Virus record (IMG/VR): IMGVR_UViG_3300034152_000117
Location: 1 to 20,499 of that record
DNA from: a virus
Direction: 5' to 3' (one strand)
DNA: 20,499 bases
The notes under the pieces are model-generated. The model had not been told where the DNA came from. It made no database searches and saw nothing but the letters and a program-made list of their open reading frames with translations. This document shows positions 14,397-20,499 of this stretch, one piece after another (within the stretch, counting starts at the first letter, position 1; each line of letters begins with the position of its first letter). A program made the position numbers and the translations under genes.

Positions 14397-14808
14397 TATC
14401 ATCGTCCTTCCAGTCTTCTCCCTGCGTGTACCACGGTTTCTTCCGCTCTTCAGGAGGCTTCCATGAGTCGCCTCTATAGAATCCTTCTTCTGGCAGATTC
14501 TCTTCCGGCTCCGTTGCTGTTGGAGGCGGAAAAGGCGCTGGTGGCGGCTTTGGTTGCTCGGGAGGCCGTGTTGGTCCGTCATCAGTCGTTAATGATCCTG
14601 AGCGGCAAGCATTAAGCCAACCTATTGCATCAGCATCTTTTACATTGATGTTCCGTTCCTGACACCAACTGTAGAACGCTTGAATCAAACGATCCTTTGA
14701 ATAGCGACCCCCGACAACGATGGGGTCGCTTAGTTCGTCTAGGTAGCCAACCAAATCACACAAAGCTCCAGCAATAAAGCGGCGTATTGATTCACGGTTA
14801 GGCTTCAC
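14377..14808 (-). CDS. Proline-rich hypothetical protein, 143 aa
   Basis: It starts with GTG at 14808 (AGGAG 7 bases upstream), read as Met. Residues 1-71 look folded and helical: IRRFIAGALCDLVGYLDELS, DPIVVGGRYSKDRLIQAFYSW and DADAIGWLNACRSG. Residues 78-98 are a proline-rich linker (PPEQPKPPPAPFPPP), and the remaining tail is acidic and aromatic (GFYRGDSWKPPEERKKPWY, EDWKDDDNE). The last codons carry the Shine-Dalgarno of the HNH gene. I do not recognise a family. A folded head on a flexible linker with an acidic, Trp-containing tail resembles proteins that use a short C-terminal peptide to bind a partner, such as single-strand-DNA-binding proteins, but no OB fold is evident. Confidence 0.55.
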   Translation of the reverse strand: MKPNRESIRRFIAGALCDLVGYLDELSDPIVVGGRYSKDRLIQAFYSWCQERNINVKDADAIGWLNACRSGSLTTDDGPTRPPEQPKPPPAPFPPPTATEPEENLPEEGFYRGDSWKPPEERKKPWYTQGEDWKDDDNESTTA

Positions 14809-14819
14809 GTTGCTTCTCC

Positions 14820-15284
14820 TCAGTTTTTGTCAGGGTCTTTTGTACGTGGACGAGCCAGCCATTCCTGAAGCCATTCATCAAGACGACGATTGGTTTCCTC
14901 TGGACCGAGTTCTTGACGTTGACTCCATAGCTCAGCCATTTTAGCAAAGACTTCCCTATCATAAGTCATACCAGGATAGTTCAAATCCTGGATAGCCATG
15001 AGATTCCACATGGCATGAGCAAGGTGTGAGTTGCCAGTGTCATAAGCATAGAAATCTGCTTCCGGGTCGCCCATCTTCCACTTGATAAACTCAACCATGT
15101 GCCGCATCGCAGCGTCGATGTATTCGTACCACGGCTTACCGCCCTTCCTCCAATTGTCACGCGCATACTTAATCGCGCCCATTTCCTTGACTCGTGAGAA
15201 CGCTTCAATTGCAGTGGGGAATTGAAGCAAGAAACTAAGCATTGGTTTGCCAGTGTTTAACCGTTCAGCTTTCTCCGAACTCAT
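14820..15284 (-). CDS. dATP/dGTP diphosphohydrolase-like (DUF5664-type) protein, 154 aa
   Basis: ATG 15284 follows GAGGA closely. The core, GKPMLSFLLQFPTAIEAFSRV, then MGAIKYARDNWRKGG (35-49), IDAAMRHMVEFIKW (56-69) and DTGNSHLAHAMWNLMAIQDL (82-101), has the A-x-KY-x3-NW, RH-x-VEF and D-x-GN-x-H-x-AH-x2-WN pattern of a phage family that I know as DUF5664 and that is sometimes named dATP/dGTP diphosphohydrolase. The acidic, His-rich helices suit a metal-dependent all-alpha nucleotide hydrolase. The last 50 residues are a charged helix. It overlaps the 61-aa gene by 20 bases and follows the primase-helicase, so a role in dNTP pool control during replication is likely. Substrate is not known from sequence. 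Confidence 0.6.
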   Translation of the reverse strand: MSSEKAERLNTGKPMLSFLLQFPTAIEAFSRVKEMGAIKYARDNWRKGGKPWYEYIDAAMRHMVEFIKWKMGDPEADFYAYDTGNSHLAHAMWNLMAIQDLNYPGMTYDREVFAKMAELWSQRQELGPEETNRRLDEWLQEWLARPRTKDPDKN

Positions 15285-15450
15285 CGTCTTCCTCTTCCTC
15301 TTCTTCGATGTTGTAGAAATCGCCACCATACTCCTCGACGATCTCGTCAAGATCATCGGGGATTTCCTCTTCGTACAGAGTGACGAGAGTTTCAGCGAGA
15401 ACCACTGCTTCCAGCGACCCTGTGCTGCGACAAATCTCAATCCGATACAT
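15265..15450 (-). CDS. Acidic small protein, 61 aa
   Basis: ATG 15450 has GGAGG 6 bases upstream, inside the last codons of the primase-helicase, and is one base from that gene's stop. The first 25 residues are mixed (MYRIEICRSTGSLEAVVLAE); the rest is strongly acidic (YEEEIPDDLDEIVEEYGG, then IEEEEEEDDEFGES). It has two basic residues in total. Strong acidity can mean DNA mimicry, polymerase or helicase binding, or simple solubility; nothing decides between them. It overlaps the next gene's start by 20 bases, so translation of the two is probably linked. It is conserved only by position here; no family is recognised. Confidence 0.55.
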   Translation of the reverse strand: MYRIEICRSTGSLEAVVLAETLVTLYEEEIPDDLDEIVEEYGGDFYNIEEEEEEDDEFGES

Positions 15451-15451
15451 A

Positions 15452-18196
15452 TCAATCCTCCAGGCTGATGTACCGCCCTTTAGCGATATATCGTTTGGTA
15501 TCAGGCGGAACATCCTTTGCTGTGAAGCTAAGGTTCCCGATGTAGAGTTGACCACCAGTATTGTTGCCAACTGGGAACCTGTCAGGGATGTTCTGTCGTA
15601 CTTTCCGTTTTGTCCATGACGCTTGTTCAAAAGCTGACAATGACTCAACGAACCGAGCATAGAAATCCTTGAAAAGAATCTTTTCGCCAGGAACCATGTG
15701 GCAGGATTCTGCAAAGAACTCTTCAAGTGGATCACGATTGGATTCGGCTGCTTGTTCCTTTCCAGCAGTGTCAAGAATCGGTAATCGAAGTCGTGTATCG
15801 GATGTTGGAAGTGAAAGCCCCATCAAAGTTGCCATGAAATGAGAAGCCTCTTCCTCAAGAGCCCTGATGAGAATTGGTTTTGGTATCTCCTCAATCAGTG
15901 GCCCAACATACATGGCTGTAATCCGCGTGTCACCAGGGAAGATAGGGCAGTTGTCGCGGAAGTTTGCTGTTTGAACAAAATGCAAGCAATTCCGTTGCTG
16001 GTACACTTGTTGGTATTTCGCGTGAATACTGATGTACTGGCTAGTTGTCCATTCCTTGATCTTGTTGTAGACCGAAGGACCAGCGTGAGCGATGTTGACT
16101 TCATCAATCACGCCTAGCACTGCATTGGCAAGCTCACCATTAAAATCGCTGGAGTTAGTGAGGGCACGATCAGCCTTCACTACACCACCAGTAACCAGCA
16201 GGCTGATGGCTTCATGGAAAATGGACTTACCAGAGTTCTGTGGTCCATACATAAACAGGTAGGGCAGTGGCTCGAACGGTTCGCGGATGAGGCAAGAAAT
16301 CCAAGCTGTCAGATAATCCTTACCGCTAAAGATGCCCCAATTACGACACCAGGAGGTTTCACGTACCACACCATCAAGGTCTTCGCCACAGTGGCTCATC
16401 ACCCTGTCCCAGTGAGGGTGGAATGGTTTTTCGTCTTCTTCAAGATGGGCGGCCTGAGAAACGAGTTGTGGAGCACCTAGATTCCACTGTCGGCCGCCGG
16501 GGTGCTCTTCGTGAAAAGGTTTACAGACCATGATCCATTGATTCAAGATTGCGTGTCCCATGATGCCTGTGACTGAGGCATCAGGTGGCGATACTGAACT
16601 CAGAACACTCGATACATTTTCGCGTGGGTGTTTAATCCACTCACCATCATTGACGCGGATTCGCCACCCAGCATCAGCGTTTGACGGTGATCTACAGGAA
16701 CGGACAAGTGTATCGAAACGTGTGTAATCATCTTCTTCATCATGCGAATCAAGACGTATGTTGAAGACTTTGATCCACTTACTCTTCTTTTGATTATTCC
16801 AACCATCGAAGCCGGTGTCACTTTCACGACGATCAATTTCTACTACTAACCGACCGTCCTTGTTCTTACGAAGAATGGCTGTACGATCATCATACGTGTT
16901 ACCTGCGGGTAGTTGAAGCTTGGAGCCAAGAGCCGCAACAGCTTCCTTCGCATTTGCAATAGACTCGAAGTGAAAGCCCTTGTTGTTTTCTAGTTCAGCA
17001 CCACCCAGAGCAACAGATGATTCGCTAAGTGTCGGTTTCCTGTTGTAATTACACCAAGTCCAACCCTGACGATCCTGATTCCATAAACCATGCTCAATGG
17101 TTCCTTGACCGAATCGAAATACGATGAAAGCACCATCCTTCTTTGGTATGCAGAAACAGTTAGGCTTCCCTTGATCTGTACCTGGCGAAACTGTGTCAAA
17201 GAATCCACGCATAGCGTGGCCTTGTTCTTTCCACTCACCATAGACTTGCTTCAAAGCGTAAGTGTGTGTCTGCACGAGATTGTGGTCAGGAACCCAAACG
17301 CATGTGTAACCCGTCATTTCCAAATCGCTGATGATCTTCTTGTGCGTCTCATCCAATGGAACCTTCGGGTGAGCAGTAGTGAGTTGCGAGAGTGGGTCTT
17401 GATCGTCAACTTCCTCACCTGAATCATTGATGCCAACAACACGTACCTTAGTCGCCTTACCGCCGATAACTTCAAGATGGTCACGCCAATTAGGCGGTAT
17501 GTCGTTATTTGTCAACGGCAATGTTGCCCTTTTAACACACGTGAGTCCTTCCGTCCCGTACATCTTTGTGTGGGCTACCCACATGTTGCCGCCACAAACA
17601 TCCAAGTGGCTACCAAAGTCGAAGGCGGCATCTGTGCTGAGCTTACCGAGCATTGCACGGCCAATGGCGGCGTGCTCAGTATGATTCTGCGTCTTTGGTC
17701 GATCATTTGCTGCGAACCAGATATAAAGGTGTAAGCCCTTACCTCCGGTCGATTTCAGCACCTCAACATATTCAAGTTGACAGGCACGCTCTTTGATTTC
17801 TGCAAGTTGATCGTCGCTGACCCCTGTACCTGGTGCATGACTTGTGATTTCATCAAAGTCGAACCCGACGCCAACAGATTCACGATTAGCCCAATCCCAC
17901 CAGGTTGTGCCGACGCCAAGCCAATGCTTTTCAAGAAGGAACCCAAGCTCACGATCTCGCCAATATGGCTCCGCCATCGCGTTCTTAGGCCATCGAATGT
18001 TGTGCCATTCCTCAGAACCATCAGTCCAGACATTGCGTTTTCCTTCAACTGGATAGCCACCTTCAGGACTGACAAGAAGTTGTGTCTCCAAGTGCCGCAA
18101 ATTGTCTAACCATCGGCAGAAGAACTCAGGATTATTGTGTTTTGGGAGCACTTCGCTACGGAAGTACGTCTCAAAGGCATCCATGATCTTTGCCAT
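15452..18196 (-). CDS. Primase-helicase (AEP-like primase plus SF3 helicase), 914 aa
   Basis: ATG 18196 follows AGAGAGG with 7 bases; an ATG 27 bases upstream has no site. Primase part: GVGFDFDEI (D113, D115), KSTGGKGLHLYIW (148-160, H156) and FDFGSHLDVCGG (D199), matching archaeo-eukaryotic primase motifs I, II and III. Helicase part: Walker A GPQNSGKS (651-658), Walker B AVLGVIDEVN (D698, E699), and a motif C/arginine region, HFVQTANFRDNCPIFPGDTR (about 731-750). These are features of phage and plasmid superfamily 3 helicases. The middle third (about 230-600) is of unassigned function. The protein probably primes synthesis and unwinds DNA at the origin. It reads away from the structured gap at 18197-18590, next to a ParB-like gene. 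No DNA polymerase is in the window. Confidence 0.82.
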   Translation of the reverse strand: MAKIMDAFETYFRSEVLPKHNNPEFFCRWLDNLRHLETQLLVSPEGGYPVEGKRNVWTDGSEEWHNIRWPKNAMAEPYWRDRELGFLLEKHWLGVGTTWWDWANRESVGVGFDFDEITSHAPGTGVSDDQLAEIKERACQLEYVEVLKSTGGKGLHLYIWFAANDRPKTQNHTEHAAIGRAMLGKLSTDAAFDFGSHLDVCGGNMWVAHTKMYGTEGLTCVKRATLPLTNNDIPPNWRDHLEVIGGKATKVRVVGINDSGEEVDDQDPLSQLTTAHPKVPLDETHKKIISDLEMTGYTCVWVPDHNLVQTHTYALKQVYGEWKEQGHAMRGFFDTVSPGTDQGKPNCFCIPKKDGAFIVFRFGQGTIEHGLWNQDRQGWTWCNYNRKPTLSESSVALGGAELENNKGFHFESIANAKEAVAALGSKLQLPAGNTYDDRTAILRKNKDGRLVVEIDRRESDTGFDGWNNQKKSKWIKVFNIRLDSHDEEDDYTRFDTLVRSCRSPSNADAGWRIRVNDGEWIKHPRENVSSVLSSVSPPDASVTGIMGHAILNQWIMVCKPFHEEHPGGRQWNLGAPQLVSQAAHLEEDEKPFHPHWDRVMSHCGEDLDGVVRETSWCRNWGIFSGKDYLTAWISCLIREPFEPLPYLFMYGPQNSGKSIFHEAISLLVTGGVVKADRALTNSSDFNGELANAVLGVIDEVNIAHAGPSVYNKIKEWTTSQYISIHAKYQQVYQQRNCLHFVQTANFRDNCPIFPGDTRITAMYVGPLIEEIPKPILIRALEEEASHFMATLMGLSLPTSDTRLRLPILDTAGKEQAAESNRDPLEEFFAESCHMVPGEKILFKDFYARFVESLSAFEQASWTKRKVRQNIPDRFPVGNNTGGQLYIGNLSFTAKDVPPDTKRYIAKGRYISLED

Positions 18197-18229
18197 ACCT
18201 AAACCTCTCTTTCCTCGCGTCATTCGTAT

Positions 18230-18289
18230 CTACAGTTTATGGTAGCTCAAATCCGGTGATTAGGTCACGAAAAATCGGCAAAATCCGAA
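18230..18289. repeat. Left arm of 60-base inverted repeat
   Basis: This arm aligns without gaps to the reverse complement of 18519-18578, with 46 of 60 positions identical by my count. The outer 22 bases (18230-18251) match at 21 positions, a middle 11 match poorly, then GGTCA and most of a 22-base A-rich block with CCGAA match again. The spaced conservation suggests two protein-contact blocks about one helical turn apart. Confidence 0.75.
18234..18239 (-). promoter_or_regulatory. -10-like box for primase-helicase operon
   Basis: On the reverse strand the arm reads TTTGAGCTACCA followed by TAAACT and GTAG, with TAAACT close to the TATAAT consensus, about 38 bases upstream of the start codon. 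No good -35 is visible 16-18 bases upstream, so an activator or a phage-specific factor may be needed. Confidence 0.35.
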
Positions 18290-18329
18290 ATACCTTAAAT
18301 TAGTGATGAACACTTAAACACCATTTTGA

Positions 18330-18353
18330 GTGGACAAGTGGATGAGTGGATAG
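18330..18353 (+). repeat. Iteron cluster, left (three 8-base units)
   Basis: GTGGACAA (18330-18337), GTGGATGA (18338-18345) and GTGGATAG (18346-18353) stand head to tail. The 17 bases 18337-18353 recur exactly, inverted, at 18418-18434. One further AGTGGATGA lies at 18493-18501. Confidence 0.75.
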
Positions 18354-18410
18354 AGAAAAATGCACCCTAGTGAGATTGAAGAAGAGAAGCAGAGATAGTA
18401 GAGGTAGGTG

Positions 18411-18434
18411 CCATCCACTATCCACTCATCCACT
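18411..18434 (-). repeat. Iteron cluster, right (inverted)
   Basis: Read on the reverse strand from 18434 this gives GTGGATGA, GTGGATA and GTGGATGG. Together with the left cluster it forms a 17-bp perfect inverted repeat with a 64-base spacer. Arrays like this bind replication initiators in plasmids and some phages. Confidence 0.75.
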
Positions 18435-18518
18435 CGTTGTTGTAACTTTTGATCTGTATTGTAGTTACATCAAATCTTCTTACTTTCATGTAAGTGGATG
18501 AAGTCATTTTGTCCATTC

Positions 18519-18578
18519 TTCGGTTTTTTCTGATTTTCCATGACCACTTTGACGATTTTGAGCTACCATATACTGTAG
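18519..18578. repeat. Right arm of 60-base inverted repeat
   Basis: This is the partner of 18230-18289 in inverse orientation. Its outer block lies 12 bases before the ParB-like start codon, so a protein bound here would control, or block, that gene's promoter and ribosome access. Confidence 0.75.
18549..18574 (+). promoter_or_regulatory. Promoter-like sequence for ParB-like gene
   Basis: TTGACG (18549-18554) and TATACT (18569-18574) resemble sigma-70 boxes but are 14 bases apart; an overlapping TACTGT (18571-18576) would give 16. The start codon is 16 bases after TATACT, so the leader would be very short. Confidence 0.4.
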
Positions 18579-18590
18579 AGGGACGCGGCG

Positions 18591-19541
18591 ATGGACCTGA
18601 AGTACATTGAGCCAAACAAGATACGCCAACCAAAGTACCTTTTTCGGCCCGTCCGAAAGCACAGCGTCGAGTATCAAGAGATGCTGGATTCGATCCGTGA
18701 CCACGGTTTGTGGCAGCCAATTTTGGTGCGACCACTACGAAATGGACAATACGAAGTAGTAGAGGGTAATTGGAGATTCACCTGTTGCAAGCAACTTCGG
18801 TTTGAAACGGTTCCATGTGTTATACGGGATTTAACGGATGATGAGGTTTTACTGGCACAGTTGCAGGCTAATGGAATAAGGCCAGAAACAACACCAGTAG
18901 AGTTTGCAGATCGTTTGGAACAGATTATGCGTCGTCAACCCGGTATGACGGTGCCTAAACTAGCCCGAATGATCTGTAAGAGCCCTCACTGGCTGAGACG
19001 TATCCTTCGACTCACAAACTTGAAATCAACATACAGTCAAATGACTCGAAGGGGAGAAATTCCGCTAGAGTCAGCCATAGCATTAGCACGTTTACCACAA
19101 GCATTGCAGGATGCGTTTATACAACAAGCAGCTATCCTGCCTGTTCGAGAGTTTGTCAAACTTGCTAATGCTGAAGTGAAGCGATACCGAGAAGCGTCAA
19201 AGAATGGCTACATTGATGGTTTGAGAATCAATCGAGAGCAACCAGTACCTTATCTTCGGAAAGTACCGGAAATTAGGGCAGAGTTTACTAAGCCTGCCGC
19301 CGCTGGTCCTGTTCTGTTGAAAATGGATGCTCAGTCACCTTTCGATGGATGGAAGGCTTGTTTGGCATGGATTTTGCACATGGACCCCGAGAGTCTGGAG
19401 GAACAAGAACAAATGATCGTAGCCCGCCGCGATCAACAGCAACGTGCTGAAGAGAGGCGGAAGTTAGAACGCCAGAAGCTTAGGGAGCTACGAAAGGCTG
19501 CAAGAAACAAACGCAACAAACGCAACATAGCAAAGAATTGA
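18591..19541 (+). CDS. ParB-like DNA-binding protein, 316 aa
   Basis: GAGGG precedes ATG 18591 by 8 bases. The N-terminus is ParB/Spo0J-like: LDSIRDHGLWQPILVRPLR (32-50), then YEVVEGNWRFTCCKQL (54-69), where EGNWR stands for the usual ERR-containing nucleotide-binding box, then VPCVIRDLTDDEVLLAQLQ. A helix-turn-helix lies at about 117-142 (GMTVPKLARMICKSPHWLRR). The C-terminal part carries a charged coiled-coil-like helix (EEQEQMIVARRDQQQRAEER) and a basic tail. Family members bind DNA and use CTP to slide; some phage relatives regulate replication or are nucleases. There is no ParA gene in the window. It is divergent from the primase-helicase and shares its control region, so it may be an initiator partner or an autoregulator. 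Confidence 0.78.
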   Translation: MDLKYIEPNKIRQPKYLFRPVRKHSVEYQEMLDSIRDHGLWQPILVRPLRNGQYEVVEGNWRFTCCKQLRFETVPCVIRDLTDDEVLLAQLQANGIRPETTPVEFADRLEQIMRRQPGMTVPKLARMICKSPHWLRRILRLTNLKSTYSQMTRRGEIPLESAIALARLPQALQDAFIQQAAILPVREFVKLANAEVKRYREASKNGYIDGLRINREQPVPYLRKVPEIRAEFTKPAAAGPVLLKMDAQSPFDGWKACLAWILHMDPESLEEQEQMIVARRDQQQRAEERRKLERQKLRELRKAARNKRNKRNIAKN

Positions 19542-19714
19542 CTAGAGCGAGAACCAAGCCCGTTGATTCACTTGCTTAGACGTTCGTTACGTGTAGTGTG
19601 GTGAAATGCGCCCCCACGGTAACCGCGCACTGCTAATGGCAAGCGTGAGCTTGCGACGGCAACTTGAGCCGCAAACATCCCCAACGACCGCAAAATGTTT
19701 CGTTTGTTGCGTTT
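19509..19714. repeat. 14-bp inverted repeat spanning the ParB-like gene end
   Basis: AAACGCAACAAACG at 19509-19522, inside the last ParB-like codons, is exactly reversed and complemented by CGTTTGTTGCGTTT at 19701-19714, 178 bases later. The left arm contains an AACAAACGC direct repeat that also encodes the basic tail. An RNA could close a large loop holding smaller hairpins. Confidence 0.6.
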
Positions 19715-19805
19715 GGAATCAAGTGTAACGGGTATGACGGCCTATACCGGTTGTAACGGTCGCTGACCGTGGCGGAAACAAACACCAATTGTAAAGGTAC
19801 CGATT
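19542..19805. other. Non-coding stretch with hairpins
   Basis: No supported gene was found in these 264 bases. Seen directly: GCAAGC-GTGA-GCTTGC (19639-19654), CGGC-7-GCCG (19657-19671), GGTAT-8-ATACC (19731-19748) and ACGGTC-GCT-GACCGT (19756-19770). TGTAACGG occurs at 19724 and 19753, with a TGTAAAGG at 19791. None is followed by a T run, so these are not standard terminators. A small RNA, an operator set or the leader of the next gene would each fit. Confidence 0.4.
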
Positions 19806-20499
19806 ATGACGATTGAACAGCAACGAACATTTGGGGCGCTTGTCGAAATGGAAAAGGTTGTGCCGACTAAGCGGCATAATGAGGATTGTGTCGAATGTTC
19901 CGATGGTAGCATCTGTCTGCATCGTGACGTTTGTTACGATATTAAAGGTGGTGCGCACTCTAACGAAGATGACGCCATGGAAGCGGACGTGACGATTGTA
20001 GAGGAAATACTGAATGGGGTGGAGAAGTGGGCTTGTGAGTATGCTACCGAGAATACCGATTACGCCGATGGGTACGCTCATATCGTTGATGAAATGTCGC
20101 ACGAATGGCGCAAACATGTCGATGAGTGGGTTCGTGCCTATCTTGGCATTGAAGATGATATTGTTAATCAGATTGTTGATTCAGTCTTTGAAGATCTTGA
20201 TGTTTCTTTCGATGCTGAGCCTGAGTACCATCATAACGAATACGCCGCTTACAGCGGTTCTGGCTGTTGTCTGGCTTCGTTCGAAATTGGTGAGATTGAG
20301 GAACAAATCGATATTTTCGCCTTTGACGTTCTAAAGGATTTACACGATGAAGGGCGTCTTGATGATGTTCTCGATCATGTCAATTGTGACCTTTATATCA
20401 GTCGTGACCGTCGTAGGGAAAAGAACGAAGATACTGGTTATTACGAACCGGTTGGCCGCGAGTCCTACAATCCCTACAACCATGACCATCCGTGTCTTA
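19806..20499 (+). CDS. Acidic hypothetical protein, N-terminal 231 codons (3' end outside window)
   Basis: ATG 19806 has AAAGG 8 bases upstream, and the frame stays open through the last complete codon of the window. The protein begins MTIEQQRTFGALVEMEKVV, then has four cysteines, CVECSDGSICLHRDVC (28-43), spaced C-x2-C-x5-C-x5-C, like a small zinc site. The rest is strongly acidic, with several helices (EEILNGVEKWACEYA, DEMSHEWRKHVDEWV, EEQIDIFAFDVLKDLHDEG) and few basic residues apart from SRDRRREK near the edge. No catalytic motif is recognised. It follows the ParB-like gene in the same direction after a 264-base structured gap. It may be a phage early protein of unknown function. Confidence 0.65.
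   Translation, partial: MTIEQQRTFGALVEMEKVVPTKRHNEDCVECSDGSICLHRDVCYDIKGGAHSNEDDAMEADVTIVEEILNGVEKWACEYATENTDYADGYAHIVDEMSHEWRKHVDEWVRAYLGIEDDIVNQIVDSVFEDLDVSFDAEPEYHHNEYAAYSGSGCCLASFEIGEIEEQIDIFAFDVLKDLHDEGRLDDVLDHVNCDLYISRDRRREKNEDTGYYEPVGRESYNPYNHDHPCL

Larger units (their letters stand above)
18197..18590. promoter_or_regulatory. Divergent control region, possible replication origin
   Basis: This 394-base gap separates the start of the primase-helicase from the start of the ParB-like gene and holds no convincing gene. It contains two long inverted arms near its ends, clusters of an 8-base iteron and AT-rich stretches. Each arm places a -10-like box 12-40 bases from the start codon it faces. 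Iterons, a neighbouring replication gene and a DNA-binding ParB-like gene are typical of origins. Promoter function is the safer reading; origin function is inferred. Confidence 0.6.

Noticed and set aside
18330-18434. CRISPR array suggested by repeated GTGGATGA units
   Set aside because: Units are 8 bases, adjacent and in both orientations; there are no 30-base repeats or unique spacers.
19636-19728. 30-codon open frame starting ATGGCAAGC, with several Cys
   Set aside because: No ribosome-binding site; it lies across the hairpins and the inverted repeat, and composition is not protein-like.

Overview
The window looks like the middle of a tailed bacteriophage (Caudoviricetes) or prophage genome, most simply of siphovirus type. 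It starts inside a tail tape measure gene, continues through tail-tip genes, and then enters a compact replication module on the other strand. No host housekeeping gene, rRNA, convincing tRNA, integrase, terminase or capsid gene is visible, so host and lifestyle cannot be set from this sequence.

Layout. (1) Bases 1-13266, rightward: the C-terminal part of the tape measure protein; a 160-aa probable virion protein behind a foldable leader; an intrinsic-terminator-like hairpin; five tandem paralogous genes of 341-354 aa with a lectin-like (LamG/concanavalin-type) N-terminal half, joined by TAATG stop-start overlaps; three tail-tip genes (506, 127 and 980 aa); two related cysteine-rich zinc-binding-type proteins (127 and 247 aa); and a 48-aa extremely basic protein. 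(2) Bases 18196-13307, leftward, nearly gapless: a primase-helicase (AEP-like primase plus SF3 helicase), a 61-aa acidic protein, a dATP/dGTP diphosphohydrolase-like (DUF5664-type) protein, a 143-aa proline-rich protein, an HNH endonuclease and a DEDDh exonuclease. (3) Bases 18591-20499, rightward: a ParB-like protein, a 264-base non-coding stretch with inverted repeats, and an acidic gene that runs off the window end.

The 394-base gap between the divergent primase-helicase and ParB-like genes is the most structured non-coding DNA here. It is bounded by two 60-base inverted arms (46/60 ungapped matches, with a 22-base block matching 21/22) that carry -10-like boxes facing each gene, and it holds clusters of a GTGGATGA-type iteron in opposite orientations. 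I read it as a divergent promoter/operator that may also be a replication origin or a ParB-like binding locus.

Working together: the rightward block builds the tail and its host-contact parts, with the five paralogs as likely alternative or co-assembled adhesion proteins. The leftward block primes and unwinds DNA, edits ends and probably manages nucleotide pools. The ParB-like gene shares the control region with the replication operon. Start sites were chosen from Shine-Dalgarno spacing, and several differ from the longest possible open frame. Family assignments come from reading motifs by eye, without database searches.
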